Source: Paenarthrobacter sp.
Lineage (GTDB): Bacteria > Actinomycetota > Actinomycetes > Actinomycetales > Micrococcaceae
DNA: 64,000 nucleotides
NCBI GenBank assembly: GCA_031179305.1
Contig: JAPSHX010000009.1
Location: 1-64,000 of the forward strand
Direction of reading: 5' to 3'
In this document: piece by piece, positions 15,790 through 24,365 of the stretch
Layout of the letters: every line of letters starts with the position of its first letter
Position numbering within the stretch: the stretch's first letter is position 1
Notes under the pieces: generated by a model
What the model was told of the DNA's origin: nothing
What the model saw: the letters and a program-made list of their open reading frames with translations, nothing else
The model's database searches: none
Translations under genes and position numbers: made by a program

Positions 15790-18375
15790 TTAGGCGCCTT
15801 CCAAATTTGCCAGGTCCCCGACGCTCACGGCGATACGTGCGCCGGAAAAGAGTGAATCGAATGTTGCGGCGACGAGCTCAGGTGTCACTTCACGCAGTTC
15901 CGCTCCTATGTTGTGATAACGGTCCAAAGGAATCCCCCTGCTCATGAGATTGGCGAAATAGTCGGCCTTGGTTTGAGTGCTGTCCGAGACGTTTCTAAGT
16001 TCGTTTTCGCAATACTTGATGGCTTGCGCGATCTCTGCCTTGGCTGGCGGGTAAGCCCTGAAAGACTTCTCCTCGCGTTTCATTTCCTTGGCAGCTGCGG
16101 CGAAAGCGGAGGAACCGGCAACGATTCGCGTGGTGGCAACGGGACGGCCGGCTATGGTCCGTCTACCGACGATGCCCCCTGTGCGGGCAATGACGGTTTC
16201 CAGTACGGGGTTCCTGTGCAGCCGGGAAAGAGGAGACCCTCCGTAAAGTGCGGCGGTGATATACCGTGCCGCCTCCGGTATGCCGGCAGTATCAGGTTCA
16301 AGAAAGTAGCTTGAGTGCACCGTGGTGAAGCCGTCCACCTGAACGTCTTGTCGCAGGTTTGGCCGCTCTGGCAAAGCCAGTGCCCTGTTCGTTCCTTCGC
16401 GGTCTTTCGGAAGTCCCAGAGTTGCCAAGGACTCTTCCAGTTCATCGGCGTCAATATTGCCGACTACCACCAAGGTGGCTGCGGTCTTGGTGAAGATGCG
16501 CCTGTTTGGAAGTTCGGTTTTGCCATGCGAATGCATTCCTGTCCAGCCGGCAGCATCGATGAGCAGCTTCCGCGCAATGACATCGGACAGCATCCCAAGT
16601 GATTGCGCTGGGCTTTGCGGAGAAGGCGTAAGCGGAGGCCAGTCGCGGGATATGCAGTCCGCAACGGCACCGAACCAACCAGGCAGACTTGCCGGTTCAG
16701 CCCGCCCGGAGAACTCGATCATCTCGCCGTCAGCTCTCACATCCATATCCAGGCACCCGGCAAGTGCCGGCCTAAGAATCTCCATACGTCGACGAATACC
16801 GTCCACCATCCTCCGGACACCCCAAGGATCTTCCCAGCCGACGCCATCGGTAGCGAACCTCAGCCTGAGTTCTACGAGCGAACTACGGTTCTCCCTGCAG
16901 AGTGCGATGGAAATCCCGCTACGGGTGGAGGTGGTGAAGGACAAGGACTCGGCGAGGCCGGTTGACTCGGGTTCCCGCACTTCGGTGTAAGAAGCCAAAC
17001 CAACGGTGGGACCCCATCCCAGGGCTTGGGCCTTAGCATCCCGACCGTCAGGGATGGTGATGGTCCCCAGTGTCTTTTGGAGGTCTCCGGACGCGGTCAC
17101 CATTCCGGTTCCTTTGGTCGGCAAGATATTGACTACCGCCCTTTTCTTAGCCACCAAAGACTGCGCTGCTCTGGCCAGGTCTGTGGCCGTAAGCGCTGCA
17201 ACGCATTGCGGCAAGGATGAGATGAGGTCCGGGTCGCCGAACAGGAGCTGGGATTTACCGATGAATCTGCAGCGGTCGAGCAAGTCGGTTCCCATGAGTA
17301 AGTAGTGCCGCCGCAAGGTTCCTAATGCTGGTTGCAGATGCCTGTCCACCGCGGCAGGATCCCGGAAGGCAGCCAACGCCTTATCGAACGCATCCACCGC
17401 GGAATCGCAGTCAGCCCCGTTTCCCACGGTCAGCACAACATTGAAAACCTCGGGAGTCACGGCGTCAAAGGCGCCGAAGTAGCCCGTTTGTGCATCGATG
17501 TCAGCAAGCGAGCTTGACTGACCCGACTGCAAGCTAAGAAGTCTGGCCAATGCATTAAGCGCCAGATACGAATCTGGTTCGACATCGGGACCTGGAATCC
17601 GATAGCTGATGGATACTCCGGGCAGTGTCACGTTCGGGTCATGGAAGGAAGCCGCCCTGCTGGCCAGGAGTTCCGCATCGTCCAGCCGTGTGCGGCCTTT
17701 GGTTGCCCGCGGCGGGACTGATCCAAAGTACCGATCGGCAAGCTGCTCGACCTGGTCCATGGAGTGCCGTCCGCTGACGGTAAGGACCGCATTTTCCGGG
17801 GTGTACCAGTCGTGGAAGAACTCTGCACAGTCATCAAGGGAGATGGAACGAAGTCTGTTCATATCACCGTAGCCATCATGGGCGTTGGCATAGTCGTCAA
17901 AAAGCAGGTTCGATGACTTGGGCCAAGGAAATCCAGCATAGGGATCCACCGCTGTGTTGTAGTAGATCTCTTGCTGAACCAGTTCCAACTGCTCCTGAAG
18001 ACTCCGACGCGTGAATTGGGGGGCTCTCATACGGTCTGCTTCGAAGTACATGGTCCGTTCAAGGTCCCACGGCGCAATCAGGTGTTGATAATCCGTGTAG
18101 TCCTGGTGCGTGGTGCCATTGACGTAACCGCCCGTAGCCTTCACCCGGGCGTAGAACAGTCCTTTGGGTACGCGTTGGCTCCCTTGGAACATCAAGTGTT
18201 CGAAAAGGTGCGCAAAGCCCTCCTTGGACTCCGGCTCGGAGCGGAATCCAACACCGTAATGTACGGTAACTGCGGTTCTGGCCACCTCGTCCGTGTAATC
18301 GGCAATGACGCGCAGCCCGTTGCCAAGTTTGATAGTCCGCAGTTCTCTTGCAGAGGTGGTGGTTTGTGTTGGCAC
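15790..18375 (-). CDS. M16 family zinc peptidase, two fused domains
   Basis: 861-residue insulinase/pitrilysin-family protein. The zinc motif HxxEH is HLFEH (56-60), and the third ligand Glu is expected at about 136 in LVQQEIYYN, 77 residues downstream as in active M16 enzymes. The length equals two concatenated M16 A/B halves in one chain; the second half lacks an obvious HxxEH, as in the inactive partner subunits. No signal peptide. Inside this operon the likely role is to remove the precursor leader (inference; M16 peptidases occur in several RiPP clusters). GTG start immediately after the preceding stop. Confidence 0.88.
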   Translation of the reverse strand: MPTQTTTSARELRTIKLGNGLRVIADYTDEVARTAVTVHYGVGFRSEPESKEGFAHLFEHLMFQGSQRVPKGLFYARVKATGGYVNGTTHQDYTDYQHLIAPWDLERTMYFEADRMRAPQFTRRSLQEQLELVQQEIYYNTAVDPYAGFPWPKSSNLLFDDYANAHDGYGDMNRLRSISLDDCAEFFHDWYTPENAVLTVSGRHSMDQVEQLADRYFGSVPPRATKGRTRLDDAELLASRAASFHDPNVTLPGVSISYRIPGPDVEPDSYLALNALARLLSLQSGQSSSLADIDAQTGYFGAFDAVTPEVFNVVLTVGNGADCDSAVDAFDKALAAFRDPAAVDRHLQPALGTLRRHYLLMGTDLLDRCRFIGKSQLLFGDPDLISSLPQCVAALTATDLARAAQSLVAKKRAVVNILPTKGTGMVTASGDLQKTLGTITIPDGRDAKAQALGWGPTVGLASYTEVREPESTGLAESLSFTTSTRSGISIALCRENRSSLVELRLRFATDGVGWEDPWGVRRMVDGIRRRMEILRPALAGCLDMDVRADGEMIEFSGRAEPASLPGWFGAVADCISRDWPPLTPSPQSPAQSLGMLSDVIARKLLIDAAGWTGMHSHGKTELPNRRIFTKTAATLVVVGNIDADELEESLATLGLPKDREGTNRALALPERPNLRQDVQVDGFTTVHSSYFLEPDTAGIPEAARYITAALYGGSPLSRLHRNPVLETVIARTGGIVGRRTIAGRPVATTRIVAGSSAFAAAAKEMKREEKSFRAYPPAKAEIAQAIKYCENELRNVSDSTQTKADYFANLMSRGIPLDRYHNIGAELREVTPELVAATFDSLFSGARIAVSVGDLANLEGA

Positions 18376-19293
18376 TTAGCGTGATCCCATTCCTGACTCG
18401 ACGAGATACCGGACAAATCTGAGGTTTTCGACAATTTCGGGGGTGACTTCATGGGCGGCATATGCCACAAAGTCATGCTGATGCATCAGGATGCGCAGTA
18501 TTGCAGCACGAAAGTCGTCAGGAACGAGTCCGCGGCCGTAGCCGTCCTCGAAGGCTTGAATGGACAGTTGCAACTCTTCCGGGTTTATCCTCTCGGCGCG
18601 GCTCATCTCCAAGAGTTCTCCGAGGAAGTAGCCGATGTCCAGACTCGGGTGTCCCGCGCAGAGAGCTGGCCCCGTCAGGACTTCCAGCACCGATTCGTAC
18701 CCAACGTGGATGCTGCCCATACCGAACTGTCCGTGGCAGAGAGTGGTGCTGGATGCCGCCAGTAAGGATTCGCACCATGCTGCCAAGGTGTTCCAGACTG
18801 AATCCCCCAGCACCTCCCGGACCACCGGTGTGAAGTGGGCTCCATGAAAGTCCGGGGAGAGTCCCCTGAACCAGGCGTCGAGCCTCAAGTAGGGTTCTGG
18901 ACCTCCGGTATCGCTGACATCGTGGTCCTTATCTGGGGAATGCAAGGTCTTGAGGAAATTGCCGGCAGCGTGCGAGACCGCTGGCCACGGTATGCCCCCA
19001 TCCCCTGCAAGCACACCGTCGACCAACGTGGATTCACTGCGCACTGAGAAGATCCACTCGAAACCCGTGAATCTTCCGGCTACCACTACCGCATGCCCGT
19101 CACCTTCGCCGTGACCAACGTTCCGCAGTTCATGGGCCACCTGGCCGCGCTTGTAGGAGTGGCTGGCGCTGACCCGACTGAACTGCTGCCGGATTTCGTA
19201 ACCGTCCGCGGCTGTGATGATGAAGGATGACGCAATATCGTTGACCGCTGTTTCGCGGCCCAGGCCCGGCAGCTGAACGGTTTGGTTCACCAT
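18376..19293 (-). CDS. Degenerate aminoglycoside-phosphotransferase-like protein
   Basis: 305 residues, no clear named family. Around 187-220 it has CHGQFGMGSI followed by LCAGHPSLDIGYFLGELLEM. This parallels the APH-fold catalytic loop HGDxxxxN and the later D-P..D segment, but the catalytic Asp is replaced by Gln and the Mg-binding Asn by Ser, so it should be catalytically dead as a kinase. It overlaps the flavoprotein gene by 7 bp and abuts the M16 peptidase gene, so it belongs to the RiPP operon. As no LanC-type cyclase is present, this is a candidate for the cyclisation or scaffold role; function not established. Confidence 0.7.
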   Translation of the reverse strand: MVNQTVQLPGLGRETAVNDIASSFIITAADGYEIRQQFSRVSASHSYKRGQVAHELRNVGHGEGDGHAVVVAGRFTGFEWIFSVRSESTLVDGVLAGDGGIPWPAVSHAAGNFLKTLHSPDKDHDVSDTGGPEPYLRLDAWFRGLSPDFHGAHFTPVVREVLGDSVWNTLAAWCESLLAASSTTLCHGQFGMGSIHVGYESVLEVLTGPALCAGHPSLDIGYFLGELLEMSRAERINPEELQLSIQAFEDGYGRGLVPDDFRAAILRILMHQHDFVAYAAHEVTPEIVENLRFVRYLVESGMGSR

Positions 19294-19898
19294 GATTGCG
19301 CCTCTCTAACCCGGCCCTGTTCGTGTCGAAGTGCTTCTGTCAGCTTCACGACATCGGAGATTTCCCCGGGCGCTCCTTGATAAATATCGCCGGAAGTGAC
19401 ACTGACTGCGGTACGTGGCGGAACAATGGCCATGTTCCCCGCCGCCGAGATTTCTTGCCAATGGCTTTTGTACGCCCGGCTCTGAATCCCGCCCGGCGGC
19501 AGGGCCGGAACAAAGACAACAGGTTTGGCGGTGCACTGAATGGCGAGGACCGAAGGACTGTCCCCCCTTCCTCCCGCCACCCGTGAAAGAAAGTCAAGGG
19601 TTGCGGGGAACACGGCGAACGAATCCGTCCAATCTTCAAGCTCCACATGCAGGGCCTCGTCGGCATCACTCCATTCATCCAGTTTCACTGGGTGGCCTGT
19701 GCGATGCGCCAATGCCGAGGGTGTGACAAACCTCAACGCTGATCTCGTCACGACCACCCTGATACTCAGATCGGGATAAAGCTGCCTTAGAACATACAGG
19801 TGCGTGGGGGCGTCCGCCGCGGAAGGCGATCCTGTCACTACGATCAAAAGACGAGCCGGCCCGCCGCCGTCGTCATCTCTCTTGTCTCCCGGATTCAT
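19287..19898 (-). CDS. Flavoprotein peptidyl-cysteine decarboxylase (EpiD/HFCD type)
   Basis: 203-residue FMN-dependent protein of the HFCD family, which oxidatively decarboxylates a C-terminal peptidyl Cys to an enethiol, the half needed for AviCys/AviMeCys rings. The flavin-binding N-terminus LLIVVTGSPSAADAP fits the family. The catalytic His is probably His84 in HVELEDW, followed by PATLD (98-102) where EpiD has PASANT. The product would act on the precursor ending in Gly-Cys encoded at 23847-24062. Coupled to the luciferase-like gene by ATGA. Confidence 0.85.
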   Translation of the reverse strand: MNPGDKRDDDGGGPARLLIVVTGSPSAADAPTHLYVLRQLYPDLSIRVVVTRSALRFVTPSALAHRTGHPVKLDEWSDADEALHVELEDWTDSFAVFPATLDFLSRVAGGRGDSPSVLAIQCTAKPVVFVPALPPGGIQSRAYKSHWQEISAAGNMAIVPPRTAVSVTSGDIYQGAPGEISDVVKLTEALRHEQGRVREAQSW

Positions 19899-20854
19899 CC
19901 TGGGTTGACCTCCGTCAGTATGGTGGCCAACTCCTCAAGCGCCGCATCGGCACTGACTGATGCCACACCTGTGGTGTTGAGGACCAGTTCATCGACGCCT
20001 GCAGCCTTGTACGACTGCAGTCCGTCGCCAATCCGGTCCAACGACCCTCCCAGAAAGACTTCCCCCGCCAACAAACGACCGGTGGATTCCGAGGGCATGC
20101 CCGTTGTAACATCGATGCCCGCGCGGGCCAACATGTCCTGGTAGTGCGGGGCGCCCAGGTGCACTTGGCTTCCCTCCCAAAGCAACTTCGCGTGCTCCCT
20201 TCCAGGAACTTCGCGGGCAACCGGAACTACCGAGACAATGCGAGGCGACGGCCTGCCCGCCGACTCGGCGGCGGCCTGTAATGCTGGCTGCAGGATCGTC
20301 GATATATAGGAAGGCGGGCACATCCATGTGATTGCCACGTCTGCGACTTCTCCGGCCAAAGCGGCCATTCTTGGGCGGAGGACCCCTAGACCCAGTTCCG
20401 CGATATTTGTGTGCAGCGGGGGCAGCTGGGCGTGCAGCGAAAAATATTGGCCATCCCTGCTTACCGGCCGCCCGGTCAGCAGTTCACGAACAATAGCCAA
20501 ATATTCGCGCATAGCCGTTAAGGGGCTGGAGTACGGTCGCTGCATGACGCTTGCTTGGAAGCTCTTGGCACCCGGACCGAAACCGGCAACCATGGGTTGC
20601 TTGCTGAGTGCCATGACACTGTTGATTTGAACTGCCGCCTCAAGCGGACTGCGTAAAGGTATCAGCGCCACCCCGGAACCCATCGGCACCCCGACTCCTG
20701 CAGCACTTAGTGCGGTGAAGAGCTGATAAGAGTCAAGCAGAAGCCCTTGGCCCTGCCATAGGCTGTGACCCGGGCTGTGCTTTACCATTGCCGCGAAGGG
20801 CATCGCGGCCCGGACATCCAGAGGCATGACCGGCAGCAGGACGGACAGCTTCAC
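19895..20854 (-). CDS. Luciferase-like (LLM) F420-type reductase
   Basis: 319-residue TIM-barrel protein of the bacterial luciferase-like monooxygenase family, many actinobacterial members of which use F420H2. Seen: N-terminal strand KLSVLLPVMP, GFGPGAKSFQASVMQRPYSSPLTAMREYL in the mid-region, and the conserved VADVAITWMCPPSYI barrel strand. An LLM reductase in the class V lanthipeptide lexapeptide pathway uses F420H2 to reduce dehydroalanine to D-alanine (recalled from the literature); I infer a similar role. The F420 genes at 27911-32604 support this. Confidence 0.83.
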   Translation of the reverse strand: MKLSVLLPVMPLDVRAAMPFAAMVKHSPGHSLWQGQGLLLDSYQLFTALSAAGVGVPMGSGVALIPLRSPLEAAVQINSVMALSKQPMVAGFGPGAKSFQASVMQRPYSSPLTAMREYLAIVRELLTGRPVSRDGQYFSLHAQLPPLHTNIAELGLGVLRPRMAALAGEVADVAITWMCPPSYISTILQPALQAAAESAGRPSPRIVSVVPVAREVPGREHAKLLWEGSQVHLGAPHYQDMLARAGIDVTTGMPSESTGRLLAGEVFLGGSLDRIGDGLQSYKAAGVDELVLNTTGVASVSADAALEELATILTEVNPG

Positions 20855-22677
20855 TGCGGCACCAGCTGCCCTTCATCTGTCTCCGTCCTCTTGTTCAACG
20901 TCTGTTCGCTGGCCAGCAAAGTGTAGGCCTGGCTGTTAAGTAAGAGCTCCTCATGGGTGCCTTCGGAAGCTATTTGGCCACCGTCAAGAACCACGATCTT
21001 GGATGCATTTTGCACCGTGGAAAGACGGTGAGCGACCATAAGAACAGCCCGGTCGCGGGACATTTCACGGACGCAAAGCCGAAGCTTCTCTTCATTGACG
21101 CCGTCGAGTTGGGAGCTGGGTTCATCCAGGAGGACAAGAGGCGCGTCCGAGAGGACTGCCCGGGCGAGGGCGAGCCGCTGCTTTTGCCCTCCCGAAAGAT
21201 CAGTGCTGCCGCCGATTTCGGTGTCCAGGCCCTTCGGAAGGGCCTCGATGCACTCTTCCAATCCCAGCATCCGGAGTACTTCGCCGAGTCGGTGTTCCTG
21301 GACCTCAGTGGTGCGACCCAAATTCAGGTTCTCGCGGACAGTCCCCTGAACCAGGGTGAACGATTGGTCCACATAGGCTATGTTTCGCCGGACCTCACTC
21401 AGAGACAAATGCTCAATCGGGTGCCCAAAGAACGTGATTGCTCCTGACTGGTCCACGGCGAAGCGTTCGATGAGATCAAGAATGGTGGTCTTGCCGGATC
21501 CTGATAGCCCCACCAAAGCAGTCAACCCCCGGCGAGGCACATCGAAAGTCACGTCCTGCAGAATCGAAGGGCCCCCGTAACCGAACGACACGCCGTCGAA
21601 ACTAACCGCCGAAGGCACGTCTACTTGCAGGTTCCCCTCGTCGGTTGCGTTGGCGCTGGCTGCATCCGGGTCTGGTTCAAAGGCCTTCTCCGTAGGCATT
21701 GCAAAAACACTCTCAAAGCGTGCACGGGCAACCATTCCACCTTGGATGGTTGTCAGGCCGGACACAGCCATCACAACAGGTCCTACGAGCTGCAAGAGAT
21801 ACAACAGGAATGCAATGTATGTGGGCAGGTCGAGGTCCCCGCCAATGACCCGGGTGCCACCGCCGACCAGAACGCCCACCAAAGCTATTTGCTGGCCCAG
21901 TGTTACCGCCGGCACGAGCATGGATTCGATACGGGATGCCGAGACTCCAAGGTCGGCCAGTTCATCCGCCCTCTTGGTCAGGCGGCGAAGGATCAAGCCC
22001 TCAGCCCTGTAAGCCTTTATCGCGGCTACAGCCTGCATCTGATTGACGAAATTGTCGGAGAGACTCCCGATCCGATCCTGCAGTTCCTTGTACTTCTTGC
22101 GGAGCGAAATCATGAGGAACCCGATGACCACAAAAGCCGCAGCGAAACACGCGAGAGTGATCAGCAAGAGTACCCAGTCAAGCAAACCCATGATTGCCAA
22201 CGTGCCGAGCAGTATCAAGGCACTGGTTGGCAGCTGCAACGGACCAATGTCGATTGCGGCCTTCACCTGGAATGCATCGGCGTTGAGGCGGGCCGAAAGG
22301 TTCCCGACCCCTTCTTCTTTGATGTCCCGAAGCCTCATTCCAAGGGAATGGGCCATCACGCGGCCACGCAACCGGCCGATGATGCGTTCGCCGGTCCTGC
22401 CCACAAGAAAAGTGGCGATGGCCCCTGCCACCGCACCCCCGAGCCCTGCCACCACCATCCAAAGTGATGGCAAGAGCAACGGAGATCCGGCCTGAATCGC
22501 TTCGATGAGCTTGCCCACCAAGTAGGGGAAGGCCAACGTCCCGGCGACAGAGGCAAGGCCCAGCACTCCGATGAGTACCATGTTGAATCGTCCGTGAGCC
22601 ATGAATTCACGGGTGATGCTGACCTTCGACGGATCACTTCCGTCAAATGACGTCGACGAGGCTTTTGGAGAGGTCAT
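20851..22677 (-). CDS. ABC exporter, fused membrane and ATPase domains
   Basis: 608-residue half-transporter of the MsbA/LmrA-like type: six transmembrane helices in about residues 30-320, then a nucleotide-binding domain with Walker A GLSGSGKTT, signature DLSGGQKQRLALARA, Walker B LVLLDEPSSQLDG and H-loop VAHRLSTV. No C39 leader-peptidase domain is fused, so leader removal must come from elsewhere (the M16 protein is the candidate). It would work as a homodimer exporting the modified peptide. Overlaps both neighbours by ATGA. Confidence 0.93.
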   Translation of the reverse strand: MTSPKASSTSFDGSDPSKVSITREFMAHGRFNMVLIGVLGLASVAGTLAFPYLVGKLIEAIQAGSPLLLPSLWMVVAGLGGAVAGAIATFLVGRTGERIIGRLRGRVMAHSLGMRLRDIKEEGVGNLSARLNADAFQVKAAIDIGPLQLPTSALILLGTLAIMGLLDWVLLLITLACFAAAFVVIGFLMISLRKKYKELQDRIGSLSDNFVNQMQAVAAIKAYRAEGLILRRLTKRADELADLGVSASRIESMLVPAVTLGQQIALVGVLVGGGTRVIGGDLDLPTYIAFLLYLLQLVGPVVMAVSGLTTIQGGMVARARFESVFAMPTEKAFEPDPDAASANATDEGNLQVDVPSAVSFDGVSFGYGGPSILQDVTFDVPRRGLTALVGLSGSGKTTILDLIERFAVDQSGAITFFGHPIEHLSLSEVRRNIAYVDQSFTLVQGTVRENLNLGRTTEVQEHRLGEVLRMLGLEECIEALPKGLDTEIGGSTDLSGGQKQRLALARAVLSDAPLVLLDEPSSQLDGVNEEKLRLCVREMSRDRAVLMVAHRLSTVQNASKIVVLDGGQIASEGTHEELLLNSQAYTLLASEQTLNKRTETDEGQLVPQ

Positions 22678-23729
22678 GAAGCAGACCCGGCAGTTACCGG
22701 CACAAGCTCAATCAGGGTACGGAAAGGGTGGTCGTCCCTGACGAGTTCTGCTTTCAATTTTGCTGGTGCCGCAATGCGACTAATGTCTTCCAAGGTCCTC
22801 ACCGGGGCCGGCACCAGGGTACTCATGTAGAGATCCAACTCAGCGACGTTCGGGGTCATCATCTCGTAACGGAGGTTTATCTCCCCCAGAAGTATTTTCG
22901 CCCTGGGCCCGGCAGCCGCAGCCACGTTCGTGAGAATCTCGACGGCTTCCGAGTCAGTCCAGTCATTGAGGATTCCGGAAAGGAGGTAGACGTCGTATCC
23001 CTGGGGCAAGGGTTCGAAGAAGCTACCGGCGATGGACTCGGCCCGTTCGGAAAGCCCGGCGGCGGCAATCTCGTCTCCTGCTATGGATGCCAGGTTGGGC
23101 AGATCCAAGGTGGCCCCCGTAAGGTATGCGTGGGCTTGCAGGAGGTTGATAAGTACCATCCCGTTATTGCCTCCGATGTCTATGACTGTACCGACTCCGG
23201 ACCAGTCATATCCGTGGATGATCTCCTCTGCTCCGTACACCGGCCCCCGGTTACCGTCGCTCCGCAGAGACTCCAAGTACTTCGGATCATTGTTGAGGTC
23301 GTCCCAGTATCTGGATCCAAAGACTGATGCATGGCACGTTTCGCCGGTAGTGATGGTGTGCAGGAGACCCACCAGCCCCAATTGGGATCTGCCAACGCCG
23401 CCGTTAACGTCCAGGATCCTGCGGATGGACAACGGTGAGGTGGAGAGAAGCGGCTCGGACAGACTTGTGTTTTCAAACTGGCCCGACTCGGTCTCTACGA
23501 AAATATCCATCTCGGCCAAGTACGACAATAATTTGCGCAGATGCAGCTCGCTGGTGCTTGTTGCCTCCGCCAGCTCCGTGACGGTCTTGGGCCCTTCTGC
23601 CAGGAGATCGGCAATGTTCAATGTCGCCGCGACCCTTAGCGCCATCGGCTTAAGGACACTGGCGAGATCGAGCAGTCGGAGCATTGCAGTCGGGTCGGAT
23701 GTGGTGTTGTCTTCAAGAGTGTTAGTCAC
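22674..23729 (-). CDS. SAM-dependent methyltransferase (AdoMet_MTase / O-MT 2 type)
   Basis: 351 residues. An N-terminal winged-helix dimerisation region (about 16-80, VTELAEATSTSELHLRKLLSYL) precedes a Rossmann methyltransferase domain with motif I VIDIGGNNG at 182-190 and a post-motif ILLGEI segment. This is the architecture of acetylserotonin/CrtF-type O-methyltransferases. Known class V lanthipeptides carry N-methylated N-termini; N-terminal methylation of the core is the likely role, by context. GTG start at 23729. It is the first gene after the precursor/stem-loop region, so probably transcribed by read-through. Confidence 0.85.
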   Translation of the reverse strand: MTNTLEDNTTSDPTAMLRLLDLASVLKPMALRVAATLNIADLLAEGPKTVTELAEATSTSELHLRKLLSYLAEMDIFVETESGQFENTSLSEPLLSTSPLSIRRILDVNGGVGRSQLGLVGLLHTITTGETCHASVFGSRYWDDLNNDPKYLESLRSDGNRGPVYGAEEIIHGYDWSGVGTVIDIGGNNGMVLINLLQAHAYLTGATLDLPNLASIAGDEIAAAGLSERAESIAGSFFEPLPQGYDVYLLSGILNDWTDSEAVEILTNVAAAAGPRAKILLGEINLRYEMMTPNVAELDLYMSTLVPAPVRTLEDISRIAAPAKLKAELVRDDHPFRTLIELVPVTAGSAS

Positions 23730-23772
23730 GGGCGTTGCTTTCTGGCTCTACGGCGGCAAAAGGGAATGGAGA

Positions 23773-23812
23773 TCAAACGGGGCGGATCAACTTCCTGATC
23801 CGCCCCGTTTGA
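23773..23812 (-). terminator. Strong stem-loop between precursor and methyltransferase genes
   Basis: Inverted repeat with 17-bp perfect arms (23773-23789 and 23796-23812; CAAACGGGGCGGATCA on the plus strand) and a 6-nt loop. On the transcribed strand it is followed by an imperfect pyrimidine run ending CCCTTTT. It lies between the last precursor stop and the methyltransferase start, where lantibiotic operons often have an attenuator that keeps precursor mRNA in excess. Confidence 0.8.
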
Positions 23813-23846
23813 CCTTTGATCTTTCAGAGCTGACTAAGGCTTGCTG

Positions 23847-24062
23847 CTAGCAGCCGAGCCTCCAACTAACGCCTGCCCCGGCACCACTGACGGCACCCGA
23901 TACAAACAGCTTGCTCGTGGCAATCGACCACAGAGCCAGCGTCGGGGTTGCTGCAGGCGCATCTGAGTCCGCCGTGAATTCGAGTTCATCTGCTGCCGCG
24001 TACTGCTTGTACCCGGAGACGAGTTCCATGAGGTTTCCTGTTGCTTGGGACTGTGCGTTCAT
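23847..24062 (-). CDS. Lanthipeptide-like precursor peptide 1 (C-terminal Cys)
   Basis: 71-residue peptide. Residues 12-31 form the leader motif MELVSGYKQYAAADELEFTA shared with the two paralogues upstream. The C-terminal part, from about residue 33, is rich in Ala/Ser/Thr/Pro and ends in SWRLGC. The only Cys is the last residue, as required for AviCys formation by the adjacent decarboxylase; Ser66 to Cys71 gives a six-residue ring, the spacing I recall for cacaoidin (TASWGC). Three Ser/Thr residues before Lys51 and two after are potential dehydration sites. ATG at 24062 follows AAAGAG. Confidence 0.88.
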   Translation of the reverse strand: MNAQSQATGNLMELVSGYKQYAAADELEFTADSDAPAATPTLALWSIATSKLFVSGAVSGAGAGVSWRLGC

Positions 24063-24126
24063 GTGTTCGCTCTTTCTCGATATTTGATCAAAAAAATGAC
24101 GTACTACTGCTGTTCTTGATGTTGAA

Positions 24127-24300
24127 CTAACGCTTGGGCGGTCCGCCCGTGCTTGTAAAGTACGAAAAAGCAAAGCTCGCAAGGAACCCGCAAAGCGGAG
24201 AACTGGCAGGCGTGTCTCCTTCGGCCGTGAAGGATATTTCATCAGCTGCTGCATAGGTTGAGTAGCCCGAGACAAGGCTCATAAGCTCTTTTGTTTCCAT
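24127..24300 (-). CDS. Lanthipeptide-like precursor peptide 2 (internal Cys)
   Basis: 57-residue peptide. The leader METKELMSLVSGYSTYAAAD is almost identical to that of precursor 3. The core region reads TPASSPLCGFLASFAF then SYFTSTGGPPKR. The single Cys37 sits in Ser-Pro-Leu-Cys, and the C-terminus has no Cys, so an AviCys ring cannot form. ATG at 24300 is preceded by GGGGGTGAATAA, the same ribosome-binding context as precursor 3. Below common gene-calling length cut-offs, so easily missed. Confidence 0.85.
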   Translation of the reverse strand: METKELMSLVSGYSTYAAADEISFTAEGDTPASSPLCGFLASFAFSYFTSTGGPPKR

Positions 24301-24365
24301 TTATTCACCCCCATTCATAAATAGATGCCGACGTTCCGCTGGGCAGCCGGCTGCCCTTGTTGCAG

